Shown here piece by piece: positions 28,811-40,500 of a stretch of DNA of 64,000 nucleotides. The stretch spans positions 11,407,501-11,471,500 of the forward strand of contig NC_060110.1 in assembly GCF_021155765.1 (NCBI RefSeq). The letters run 5' to 3'. Source of the DNA: Diprion similis. Taxonomy: Eukaryota > Arthropoda > Insecta > Hymenoptera > Diprionidae. A program made the position numbers and the translations under genes. Every line of letters starts with the position of its first letter. Positions within the stretch are counted from its first letter, which is position 1. The notes below the pieces were generated by a model that searched no databases, was not told the DNA's origin, and worked only from the letters and a program-made list of their open reading frames with translations.

Positions 28811-29989
28811 GATGATTCAAGCAAAATCAAGTGGATAATGATTGCAGATACATACATTTTTCTTTTCGATTCTAACAGAATTCGGCCACTTATGAAACCT
28901 TGGCATCGACCATTTTGACGACCTTTTTTCTTGTGACTCGGTTAATCGATAGAAACTTGATTAAAAAGTATTGACATTTCATCAAAAATTCTCTTGTGAA
29001 TCTTTGACGATTCTTCAGAAAATGTGAGCGAATTCAAATGAGATCTATCCTAAGTTGGAAAAAAGATATATATACTTTTTGCTAAAAATCAAAGATGGCA
29101 GAGTTCCAAGAGTAACCGCATCTTGTTGGAATGACCGTCATCCGAATCGTGTCAAGAAGCCGTTAAAAAATCATTAAAAATATTAAAAACTCTTTTGCAG
29201 AGTAATTCGTATTCTGATAAACAACTTTGAATAGCAATATACACTCCATGACATTTTTCTGCATAAAATTTGGATTCAAAAATTAGCACAGCTGTGTTTT
29301 CAATATTCATTGTATTATAAAGTGCCAAAATGAACGTTACTGTAGGATTGAACAAATAAAAGTTTTTAAAAAACAATAATGTTACACAATATATAGATTT
29401 ATGTGTCTAAAATTCCTTGCCAATATTCTTCGACATTACTTCAATAAGTTAATACAACATTACAGATATCAAACTAGTAGTATGAAAATTGAAAGTTTAA
29501 TCGGAACCAGCCGTGAGAAATTTTTAAATTAGTATCTGTACCGACAACGATAATCTGGTACTGAAGAATATATTGATTTGAGTGCTATCGTATCCGCTTG
29601 ACATTATAACAAACACTTGACACCATAGTACTGCTGAAGTAACAGAGAGGCTTTACAATATAGCTCGGGTGATCTGGTAACAAAGATTACTAAAAAAAAA
29701 AAACACGGATGACGTGCTTCATGTTTTTAATTACCAGTTGGTATTTTAATTAATTATTACAAATGCAAAACAGACTTAATCTCACTTCTGTCACATACAT
29801 TTTTTTGTGAAGTCTTATGGATGAGTAGAGTCAAATAACTGGGCAAGATTACCAATTATTTGCTGCAAAACATACAATTACTTAAAGTGATAACTATCGA
29901 CTGGCAGTATGTTGGGATGTCTGGGCATTTCCATGTCAATGGAGTCACTTTTTTTTAAATTCTCGTCTTTATATTTTCTCTCTTTTCAG

Positions 29990-30029
29990 AGAAACAAAGA
30001 GTCACTGTAATCACGCTGAAAATGAAAAG
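29990..30029 (+). other. Orphan exon-like segment
   Basis: A strong polypyrimidine tract ending in TTTTCAG is followed after 40 bases by the donor GTGAGT. The enclosed segment is open in two frames. No neighbouring exon is identifiable. It could be a micro-exon of a non-coding RNA or of a downstream alternative RILP-like transcript, or simply a chance pair of splice sites. Confidence 0.25.
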
Positions 30030-30521
30030 GTGAGTTTCCACTAGATCTTCACGTTTTGAAGTCTAGAGAATCAACGTCAATCAATTTCAGATGAACAGCT
30101 GTCTGATTGGATAAAGCTGGATATAAATGACGAATGCAACGTTTCTTAATTCAATGCTAGGTTTGAGACATTACATTGACAGAAGAAAATAAAAAAATTT
30201 ATGTATCTTAATCTCAGAGTTCTACATTGTAACTTGTCTGAATTATGTCAAAACTCCACTACTGCGCGCTTCGTGCGCCCACTTAACCGTCGGCAAAAAT
30301 AAAAATGGAAAGCCCATGCGGATGTATAAGTGTGTGAATCTAGCAATTTATATACTATATTGTTAATTCAGTTCAGTAGCACGAATTTGGTGCCTTAATA
30401 TACTATGTTATAAAATAACTGGGGGTTGAAAAATTACGATTCTAACTGATTTGTTTCGATTACTAAAATCGCGTTATTTTCTATTTAAGAATATTGATAA
30501 ATGCTAAATTAGACTAGAGTG

Positions 30522-33491
30522 TTATAAGTCAACATTGTTTAAGTTAGCAGCAGAACCAGTTGGTAAATCTGGTGGTAAAAATTTACCTATTGGCTGAATG
30601 GCCTTTCGTTGTTCAGCCAACATTCTCATCTCCTGCCTAAGCTTACCTAAAATTGCATGATTTGGTTGGTTTACCAAAGCCTTACCCTGTAGCAGTGTGA
30701 TTTCCTGTTCTAACTGCTTTTTTTCTTTAAAAGATTTTACACTCCTTGATCCGTACAACCTCAACAGTGAGCCCCATGACTGTATGTGCGGATGTAGTCG
30801 TTGTAAGATTGCCTGTGCTGCACGTTGTTTACCATCTTTTTTATTTCGACATACCTTCAATCATTCAAATACCTTCATTTTAATTCAAAGAAAAACCAGC
30901 AAAACCCACCAATTCATTTACTAAAATATGTTTTCACAATATCTTACACTACAATATACATTACAATCCGTTTAATTTTGCTTGTTGACTTTACAAAATA
31001 TGTATTAGAAGCAGTTTGTTACTTACCACAGTAGCTTCATGTTTACCAACACGCATTGTAAACTCGTTGCGCTGGTGTTTCAACGTATTTACAGAATAGT
31101 TGATATGCATATCGCCAAGGCCAAAATTCCTCTGTAGACAAGTAATCAAAATTGCATGCGGTGAAGGCTCCGTCGTTTTTGCACAGAACTCAGCTACCCG
31201 TGGATCAGTTATTGTAATTTCGTCAAAGAACGAAAGGTCAGCCTCTGTGGTCCCTCTTGAGGCCTTGAGAGCCCTACTAGAATTATTTCCAGTTCCGTCT
31301 CCTGATTCTCCTGAAATCTTATCGCGCATCTGAGGAATTAGGATTTCGAGTGTTTTGCGGGCTGCGTTGGCTTTTGCTTGTTTTTTACTGCTACCAAAGC
31401 CACTGCCATATTCCATTTCGTTTATGCAGACCACTGCCGAGTATGGCGTTGACGCATTCTCTGCGGATAAATGTTTCACTTTTTATTTGTGTATCGACAT
31501 GATGAAATTATTTGAGAAACGTAAATACCTAAATGTTAAACTTATACTCTGCACTTGTAAAGTCAATTTTATTCACAATCAAATGGACCTCTGATATGCA
31601 TTTATAATATCTCGTAAACAATCAAACATAATTGTTCACAGTAGGACAGCTGAGGATCTTCCAATAAGAAACAAGATAAAGATCTCACCTAATTCTTTGA
31701 ATTTATAAGTTGGCTGCTTCTTCAGAGCATGTTGGACATACTCGTGCAAAATACACACATAACTTTTTCCAGATGGATTCATAATCCAGTGTTTCGGGGG
31801 CCGTTGTCCCCCACTATCGTCACCTGCAATTGTACTATTGTTTCCAGAGACTCCAGCTCCACCAACTGGAAAAGTTATTAATTTGGTACCATCGGGTAAT
31901 GTGGGCCGTTCCAGCTGTTTACGATGCTTCTTGTTCTTTGTGAACTTTCTTCGCGCTGACCACGACCTATATAACAAATTTTCAGATCAAGTTAAAGTTT
32001 GATATCCAAGATAATCAAATACTGCTACTGAACGTTTCATCTTGGCCGAATAGAACGTAAAGTAAAAGCTGAGTGAAAATATTCAAACGTACTGAAATCT
32101 CATGACTTTAATTGCTTTGAAACGAAATAAAGCTTGACAGTAATTTCTGAGTTGTTCACTGTCCAGAGAATGAGCTGCCCTATTTTCTTGAATAGTCTCA
32201 ATTTTAGCACTGGGTAAGCTACACGTCTCTGCAGCAGGTTCGTTTTCTCTCTCCTTTCTTCTCTTCTCTTCTTCTTTTTCCTCCTCCTGCAATGCTCTTC
32301 TGTACTGCAAGCAGGGCACAGCACTGACAGGTACTTCATGCTTACGCACACTACCTGGTCCAAGGAAATATGGTTTAGCTAATGTACAAACACGACTCTG
32401 CTTGTGCAAGTATAATGGAAGGCCACTGTTGTGGGTCACTTGAACCCACCCTTCTGGTAGAACGTCAAAGTGATTGTGACCAATTTCTGAAAATTTAACA
32501 TAAAATTTTCTATATAATATCCATCTTACAGTACTTTTAGATCGAAGAAAATAGAAAAATCTCGAGGTTTCCAGTGACCATAGTGATCGAGTATTTGGTG
32601 ATTGAAACAACACTTGAGAAATAATCAAGATGTTTTGCATTAGTTTTTGAAAGGTTCCCAAGATATTCATCTAGTCAACACCTCTTTAAAAAATTAATAT
32701 TTATAACTTTACTTTGTTCTACTTCATGATCTTAATAATAAGCTAAGTATGCTTTTAGGAATTAGAATTTCCCTCGAATGATGTATGAGTGTGAGAGATT
32801 TGTTAAATTACAATATCATACCATCTAAAACCAATTTCTCTTTTTCCTCGTACGGCATTGCATCTGATTTTTTTCTACGCTTTCCTTTAAATTCGTCAGG
32901 CAGACCTGCAAAAAATAACTAAATATTAGTAATGTATATTCACAGTGCCTGTTCTGACTCACGTTAGGTGATACCTCTGATGTAAGGCATTCATGTAAGT
33001 GAAAATTTTACAGTAAATAAAATTGAGAACAAACCCTCTTCAAGCATGGCTTCGATTTCTTCATCTGGCACATCAGAATCCATACTATCAGTTGAATCTG
33101 TGTCAGAATCAGAGCCACCTTGATCTGGGTGTCTTTCCAAATCGTCGAGAACATCAAAATGTCTCAAATCATCACTGGTACAAGGATCATGTTCACTAAG
33201 ATTTGAATCGTTGTCGTTACTCTGGTCATAACCATTCTGTACATTTTGGCTGCTATGTTTTGAGAAATCGCTGTCTTGTTCTGAATTCTCTCGATTAATG
33301 TTATAATTTGAATCAGATCTAAGAACACTTGCAAATTTCATGTTGTCATCCTCATCTGATTGCATGTCCAGGTTATTCTTAAATGGGCACTCTGCAGGTT
33401 TTCCCTCTTCCGTATTTGGCAAATTTGCATCTATAGTACTGACCTCCTCATCTAATTTCAATCTCTTAGGAGAGTTCTCATTGTCAGACAT
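30522..33491 (-). CDS. pasha: Microprocessor subunit Pasha (DGCR8)
   Basis: This is the RNA-binding partner of Drosha that recognises primary microRNA hairpins in the nucleus. Six coding exons join in frame to 659 residues (Drosophila about 640): 33035-33491, 32822-32905, 32093-32486, 31689-31966, 31027-31460, 30522-30854. The N-terminus is acidic and Ser/Asp-rich, then a basic KGKRRKK signal appears. The WW-like Rhed region has LPEGWVQVTHNSGLPLYLH and the heme-ligand Pro-Cys in VSAVPCLQYRR, which matches human Cys352. Two dsRNA-binding domains follow: YVCILHEYVQHALKKQP through GSGFGSSKKQAKANAARKTL, and SPHAILITCLQRNFGLGD through DGKQRAAQAILQRLHPH. The C-terminal Drosha-binding tail ends in NVDL, close to the vertebrate tail. 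The start is the ATG at 33491 (MSDNENS). It lies head-to-head with BAF; a foldback transposon sits upstream. Confidence 0.97.
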
Positions 33492-34002
33492 GATGCCAGG
33501 TTTCAAGTGTTTTCCAATATGCTAGGAGATGAAATTAAGATGCTACAGAGACATGTAGTATTGATATTATAATGATGGCGAATACAGCGTACATTCGAAA
33601 CTGTTGCATGTGACAAAATTATTAATGTTCACGTTCACGGAATGTATAGAAACGATCAATCAGTAAAATAGACAAAGCTCCATTATGCTCTACCTTGGAT
33701 CTATCCAACACAAATACTACAAGAATATGAATTTGGTTCTTATAAAATATCGAACAAATGTATTTCTACATTTTCATAGATGAATGGTAATTTTGATCCC
33801 TATTAATGAACAAATGAAAGTTAAAATGATTCGTTATATCTTACACAAGCTGCCCTTATTTGTCATAAATATATTTTATACATATAAATTTTATATATAT
33901 ATGTGTATGTGTGTGTGCAATAAATATAGATATATTTATGAGAAACAAGGGTTATATATTAATAATTGACTGCAGTAGTATATATATATGTATATATGTC
34001 CA
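33492..34002. promoter_or_regulatory. Upstream region of Pasha
   Basis: This AT-rich stretch should include Pasha 5' UTR sequence. It contains tandem TA/TG simple sequence at about 33880-34000, directly beside the foldback element. No core promoter motif was identified with confidence. Confidence 0.35.
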
Positions 34003-34730
34003 TTAGACTGTATCAAAAAAATTGACTGTTTTTTTTTTTTTTAAATATACTGAAAATATTGTCCAGGATACCGAAAAAAGGCACCTGTTAAAATGGGACC
34101 TCTTAATTTTAATACTAAGAAGTGCCTCATCGCGATTTTCTACTTTCCATAAGAATAACATGGCAAAAATGGTTCTTGCTCCTTGCGATTTTTATAACTA
34201 GATAACGACGCGTCGTACAGAAAATTCAAAAACATGTCTTTGTAGGAAATTGAACGTTCTATAAAAGAGGTCTCCTGTTATTTTACGATAAATCTATTCT
34301 TTCAAAAGTTATTTGAGGTCCTTTGTTGATATTTGACCTTATTTTTATTTGTTATAAAAATCGCGAGGAGCAAGAACCATTTTTGCCATGTTATTCTTAT
34401 GGAAAGTAGAAAATCGCGATAAGGCACTTCTTAGTATTAAAATTAAGAGCTCCCATTTTAACAGGCGCCTTTTTTCGGTATCCTGCAGAGCGATTCTGTA
34501 ACTCATTTAACGCTAATGCATAGCCCCGCACTCACCCGCGCAGCCCGCCAGTACCTTGTTTTCTGTTAAAAATTGTCAATCCATGGCCATCCCGAAGCGT
34601 CAACTAGCGGAAAACAAAAGTTAACACTAGCGTTAGTTGCGTTAACGAGTTACAGAATCGCTCTGCTGGACAATATTTTCAGTGTATTTTTCAAAAAAAA
34701 AAATAGTCAATTTTTTTAAATACAGTCTAA
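34003..34730. mobile_element. Long-arm foldback MITE, copy 1 (interrupted)
   Basis: Terminal inverted repeats begin TAGACTGTATC at the left and end GATACAGTCTA-like at the right (here one base differs), with TA at the borders, as in Tc1/mariner-type insertions. Each arm is roughly 200 bases or more and includes matching blocks such as GGTATCC, a poly-T block, AATCGCGA and CTATTTTT-like segments. The same element occurs at 46528-47045. There is no transposase frame, so it is non-autonomous. The right arm is interrupted by a different 180-bp inverted-repeat element at 34486-34665. It lies 0.5 kb upstream of the Pasha start codon. Confidence 0.85.
34486..34665. mobile_element. Nested 180-bp inverted-repeat element
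   Basis: Perfect 19-base terminal inverted repeats (CAGAGCGATTCTGTAACTC and its complement) bound this segment, with similar TTAACGC blocks further in. It sits within the right arm of foldback copy 1 and is flanked on both sides by CTG. Comparison with the uninterrupted left arm shows that the pre-insertion sequence had a single CTG, so CTG is a 3-bp target-site duplication. The centre is more GC-rich than the host element. No coding capacity is seen, and the superfamily is not assigned. Confidence 0.85.
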
Positions 34731-36562
34731 TTTCCATAGAAGAGTTCAATAACTTTTTTAAAGATATTTATATATAGCATAGATATATAGGTATGCATAA
34801 TATAACTCAGGCAAAATAATAACAATTACTGTATTGTAATTATTGCATGTGGATTCAATTCAAGCGTGTTGTTTGGCTGCACCACTTTCACCAATGACAA
34901 CAAAGTCCAATCAATTTGGAGCCATTCAAGAAGTGGCAACGAAAATTGGACATTTGCATTGATGTTAGCAGTTTGTAGCCTGGTATATATCCACAACAAA
35001 ATGCTAGACGATTGAATAACCAGAGGCGAAATAAACTGTAGAAGTTGATTGATGATTTCAGCATTGTGTCAGCTTGTTAGCCCCAGGACTAGACAGAGAC
35101 AACATAGAAAAATTGTTTCCGATACTAGTCGGGGCTAGCTGCTGGCTATTGATCAGTAGTCATTTCACATAGATCAAACTGTGACAAGTATCTATGGCAA
35201 ATGAGTTGGTTTTTTTTTTTTTTTAATATTTCTTGTAAAAATGCCGAACTAAGCAGTTCAGATAACTCTGGTCACAGTTAAAATTGATATCTAAGTCAAT
35301 TTCTGGCCAGATTACAAATCAGATTGTCATTCGAAGAATCAGAATGTTGTTTAACGTTCTCTTCGACGAACAATGTGCATTGTCACAACTCGTTGCAAGC
35401 ATCAATTGTATTGTTTGTTAGGACAAATTCTGAATCATACTACTACAACTCGTTTGCGTCGAATTAGCCCATATTTTTTATACACAATCATGATAAATTG
35501 AAATTAAAATCAAATACCGCAATACCTGATTTATCGGTTATCGATTTCAAGCAGATAAATTCACACTTCTAAGCCACAAATTACTCGTATAATAGTATAA
35601 TCTCAACTCTCATTTCTCCCAACTTGTCTCGCGTCTAGATGTTTACGTTTTATACACGGACGCCATCTTTTTAAAGGTGATATGATGAATAGGCCGAACA
35701 GGCCATCAGCAAAATGCTTCATTCACGAGCTCACCGTATTTTTACGTTCTAACGGACACTTTAGGACAATTTAAGAGTTAGATTCTAAAAATATTACATT
35801 CAGTAATTTGGGTTGCCAATATCGATTAAAATATCACTCACAATAGACTTAAGTGCAGTGGTAGTGCAGCTGTTCGCGAACTCGTCAAAGATGAGCGATT
35901 GTCGATGGCTTTGTGAACACAAAGTATTTAAAGATATAAAATCGACGCGAACCAGGGGCGTTGATGTAGCTCAGCGGCGCGGCGTGGCTTGGCTCAGCTC
36001 AGCTCAGCTTGGGTAGGTAGCTTGTTAGTTGAAGGTTGATTGATGCGGGTCGATAATTTTGTTGATGTGTCATTAGTAATCGGGTAAAAAAAAAAGAACA
36101 ACAAATAATCTAATTTGGAAAAGAACCTATCTAACAGCGATTGGCAAAGTTTGGCTCAGTTTGACCGAGGACGGCGGACCTAGAAAGATTTTAATTAAAA
36201 CTCAGTGTGAATAGCTACATATTAATCACACTACACGCTCAGGTATGTATGCAAATTAATATCATTCCCGCTAGAATATTGAACCTAGTACTTCGAAATC
36301 ACTGCTCATACTCTTGTTTGAAACACCGCTTTGTGACTATGCGACACTTTTTGGTTAGCTTCTGTTGTTCTCGGAATGATTGTGAGGATTTCGTATTCTT
36401 ACAAAGTCGTCTTGATTGTAGTGTGAAATTATTTACGAAGTCAATTGACTTGTTTATTGTAATTACAAAATTTGTGATTCCCGTTCGTAAAAATGTTTGT
36501 CACATGTTACAATACTAACCACCTGTTGACTGAAATTATTTCGTTAAAGCACGGCCAGCAAC
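34731..36562. promoter_or_regulatory. BAF upstream region with a probable 5' UTR intron
   Basis: The GC-richer part at about 35940-36020 contains a short (GCTCA)n tandem run and is a candidate core promoter. CTCAG at about 36240 followed by gtatgt looks like a donor, and TTAAAG at about 36548 like an acceptor just before the BAF start codon. This suggests a non-coding first exon and an intron of about 300 bp. That structure is inference. Confidence 0.4.
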
Positions 36563-36924
36563 ATGTCCAGCACATCGCAAAAGCACAGAAACTTCGTAGC
36601 TGAACCAATGGGAGAAAAGCCAGTGACTGAACTGGCTGGTGTCGGTGAAGTTTTAGGCAAAAGATTGGAGGCGGCTGGTTTTGATAAGGTTTGTGCAATC
36701 AGTGATTGCCAGATATATCACTTTATACGTTGTATTAACAAATTTTCAAATTCTAATCTGTATGAATTTTCGCACAGGCTTATGTTGTTCTTGGCCAATA
36801 CTTGGTCCTGAAGAAGGATAAAGAGTTGTTTCAAGAATGGATGAAAGATACATGCAGCGCAAATACAAAACAGTCTCAAGATTGCTACCAGTGCCTTTGT
36901 GATTGGTGTGAAGAGTTCTTGTAA
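36563..36924 (+). CDS. baf: Barrier-to-autointegration factor
   Basis: This is a small dimeric DNA-bridging protein that binds chromatin and LEM-domain proteins and helps rebuild the nuclear envelope after mitosis. Two coding exons, 36563-36688 and 36778-36924, join in frame to 90 residues, the insect family length (human 89). The N-terminus has [17 protein letters not shown], followed by the helix-hairpin-helix [20 protein letters not shown]. The second exon encodes [14 protein letters not shown] and ends [12 protein letters not shown]-like ([12 protein letters not shown]). The conserved N-terminal Ser/Thr residues that the VRK kinase phosphorylates are present (MSSTSQ). It lies head-to-head with Pasha and converges on LRPPRC. 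Confidence 0.97.
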
Positions 36925-37508
36925 CTATTAGGCAAAATGAGTGATTTTTTTTACTTTTGTAAATGATTGAAGTTGGTTTTTTTTTTTTTAAACAAAATGA
37001 TCTTTCATACATCTATAATTTAAAGACATGTTATACCAAATTCAATTGTATATAACCCTTACCTGTACTAAAGATGAATACAAATTTTAACCAAATTTCA
37101 TATGTTTCCAGTGATCCTTCTTATTGTGTATAACCCAAAGTAACTAGTAATATGATTTTTAGAATTTTATTATTAGATTTTCACATAAGTAAAATTACGA
37201 TCTATATAGGTGCTTCACTAGGAATTACGTTTGAACCCAGTGTGATGATTTGATAAAATGCACATAGTCACTGACAAATGCCTAAATACATGATGGGTTG
37301 CTTTTTCAATTTATTATACAAGTGTCATAACTTAGCAGGAAAGAATAAAATTACGGAAAATTCTTTACATTTTTCACAGTACGATACAATGATCCAATTC
37401 TCTGAAAAACTATAAGCATTTACTCGCAATACTACGACATCACTTGAAAGTGCGAATCGACTAATATAGTTTCCTCAATCTCACTATTGATTTACAGTTT
37501 TGTTCAAA
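36925..37508. other. Convergent 3' region of BAF and LRPPRC
   Basis: The 584 bases between the two stops hold both 3' UTRs. A plus-strand AATAAA at 37344-37349 can serve BAF, and minus-strand AATAAA hexamers at 37310-37315 and 37166-37171 can serve LRPPRC. With those sites used, the two transcripts would overlap in antisense by at least 35 bases. Confidence 0.5.
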
Positions 37509-40500
37509 TCATGTTGTCTGTTGTTTCTCCGTCGTTTTTTTTATTGCCTAAGAATAAATTTCTCTTTTATATTATTTTATAATGAAAGATCTTTTAAAAA
37601 TCTAGCCATAATTCTTAACCTGTAATACTCACTTTAGCAATAATTTCAGATACATCAGCTGGAAGGTTTAGGTTTTGAGCTTTTATATTATAGTTTAAAT
37701 TCTGTAGTAAAGACGGTTTTATGAATTCTACAGCTTTTTCATCTGCAATTGCTTTTTGCAAGACAACTATAGATTCCTCATATTTATGTTCCATACCTGT
37801 AATCATATCATTATTTCAAATACCTCTTGTTAAATGAGTAATTGGTATTATATGCTGCTCCGTCAAGTATACTTACAATATGCCGAAATTAATGAAGAAT
37901 ATATCCATGCCTTTACATCCGGAGTAACATGAGGATTATTTTTCAATATCTCTGCAATCTTTTCAACAACTTTCGAATTTTTCGTAACATTTGTATATGT
38001 AATAAGTGACGTAAGCGGCCCATTTGGCTTATCCGATAAATACTGCGTCCATATTCTATCTGCTTCCGGTATTTGCTTTACAAATAATTCTGTCCACAAT
38101 ATTTCTATTGGTAAAAATATTCCATGGTCCGCGTATTTTTCAGTGAGCTTTATGTCTGGAATAATTATTTTCCTCGTATAATCCAAAGACATAGTTGCAA
38201 AATCTTATACTAGCAGAGTGTTTTACAAGGCGCAATAAGTGTTCAAATATTTTTACCATTACTTATCAACAAAATATGCATGTAAGAAATATGCCAGCCG
38301 GCTCTGATATCAACACAATATATGAACACCTCTGAGTAGTGACATAGCAATGTGTGGTGTTACATGAAGCCAATGACTATTTTCAGTAAATTTTATACTG
38401 TGAAATCACAAGTCTATTGGAGGTGACATTTGTCCTTCTTGCATTGAAATAAGTAGACTGGAATAATGACTTACATCTTTCCAGAAATTCAGGATTATTG
38501 TTTAATAAGTCTTTTGCCAGCACTTTTGGATAGCTGTTTATAAGTGGCTCACCATTCCTTTGAACAATTGTTTCTAAACTTTCCTCCAACAAATCCAAAA
38601 GTTTGTCCAATTTCCCTGATTCTGTATATGCTGCGCATAACTTGTGATCAAATTTCAACCTGAACTTCATAATCTGTTTCTGAAGCAAACAGGTTCAACA
38701 TTATTGTTGCTGCACAGGTGTGCAACAAATGAAAATAATCGTTTATATTACTCAATAAATAGAAAAAAATAAATTAGATTTTCCAGTAAAGTTCCACAGT
38801 GTAAGTAAATAATACGTACGCCATTGATCCTTTTCCTAAGTTGCATGATCAAATGATGGTTTCCAGTTTCAATCATAGCAGTAATCAAACGATAGATCAC
38901 TCTAGGGGTAGGATGTTGGTTTTCTTCTACGAAACTACAGGTTAACTCATAAGCTTCATTTATCTTTCTTTGGTCTAGTAGTGAGTGTATCGGTACAGAA
39001 CTGTTGTTGTAGTGTGGCATCCTGTGTTGTAAACAAAACAAATATGAAAAGTGTTCCAGAAATCAAATTCTGATAAATTTGTTTTGTTCTTGCTTACGTT
39101 ATATTCATTTCCGAATTAGAATATGCACTTCCATCACTGGTTATATTCACAGACTGTCGTTTTGCGTTTTGCTCTGTGGGAGATTTTTCGGAATATTGTG
39201 ATACCGGTACTTCAAATGGAACAGGTTGATTGTTTCTTTTCAAAAGATCAGCCAGAATAGCAAGAAATCTATCAGATGGTTCAATTTCTTGTTCTGTTAT
39301 TTGTTGCCACAATTTGAAGCCGGCGTTCCAGGCATTTTCTTTGTCTATTGAGCAATTAAATGTGCATATACACATAAATATATACATACATACACCAAGG
39401 TCAATTTAGCCTATTCATATTGAGATGTAAAAGGTGGTTGGTAAGAACTTGAAACATTTATATCATAATGCTAACAAATACTAACCGTAACACTGTATCA
39501 AATCATCATAAAATTCTGGTACTGCTTTTAAGTGCGGTATATCTTTCAGTACTGAAATAAGTTTTTCTAGAACTTGTGTCTTTCCAAGTTCTCTGTATTT
39601 TTGAGATTGCAATTTTAGTTTTTGAACCTTTGGAAACAAGGCGGGAATCTGGAATGATAAACTAGTAATAAGTTTCACTGTACGATTCCCATTGACATTT
39701 ATACATGACTTTTAACTAAAATGGAATGAAAATTATGGATTAGGCACTACCTCTAAAATCCTTTTTGCTTGACGCAGACAATCACATTGTATAAAATTCA
39801 GAGCAAGTTCATACAGAGAATTAGCTTCACCGTGAATTTGTGTACTGAGATCAGTTAGTCGTTGCAAAGACGTTGCATCCTCAGCTAATATGAATTTTTT
39901 AGACAATTCACTGTGACAAGGAGTAAGTCGGTATGTCTCACATATTTTTTCAAACGTTTTTAAAGCTCCCTTCAGGTCATTTCTGTAAAAATGGTAATGG
40001 TAGTAAATACCTTTGGCAACATTTCACTACTGATTGAGAAAATAGTTGGAACAGTTCCACAAATTTATGGAACAATATTGTAGAATATGGTAAAGATATC
40101 AGGAGTTGATTTGATTTTATATAGGCATTTTTGGCTATCAATCGTTGTATTACTCATAGGTAACACCATTTTTAATTACCTGTAAATGTGCACCTTGATT
40201 AATATTCCTAGATATGAAGGAGTATTTTGTATATACTCTTTTTGCACAAGCTTATCAAATATTGCATTAACAGCTTCAACATTCCCCAGTTCTGCTACAC
40301 TTAGCAGTACTTTCCAGCAAAGTGACTTGAACTCAGCATGGTTTTTGGTGTCAGTATTTGGCATGTTCTCTATATACTGTACTGCGTCTGCGACAGAAAT
40401 TTCAGGGAAGAAATTTAATTTAAATACATAGATACTAAGCAAAAATTGAATTACAAAATTATTGTTTTGAATATTGAACGTAATCAAGATGTTTCAATTT

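Larger units (their letters stand above)
27560..30521. other. Convergent intergenic region between the RILP-like gene and Pasha
   Basis: Nearly 3 kb of AT-rich DNA must contain both 3' UTRs. It holds short (CA)n and (TA)n runs (about 28156-28170 and 28793-28810). No supported coding region was seen. One 40-base segment with exon-like borders (29990-30029) is listed separately. Confidence 0.45.
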
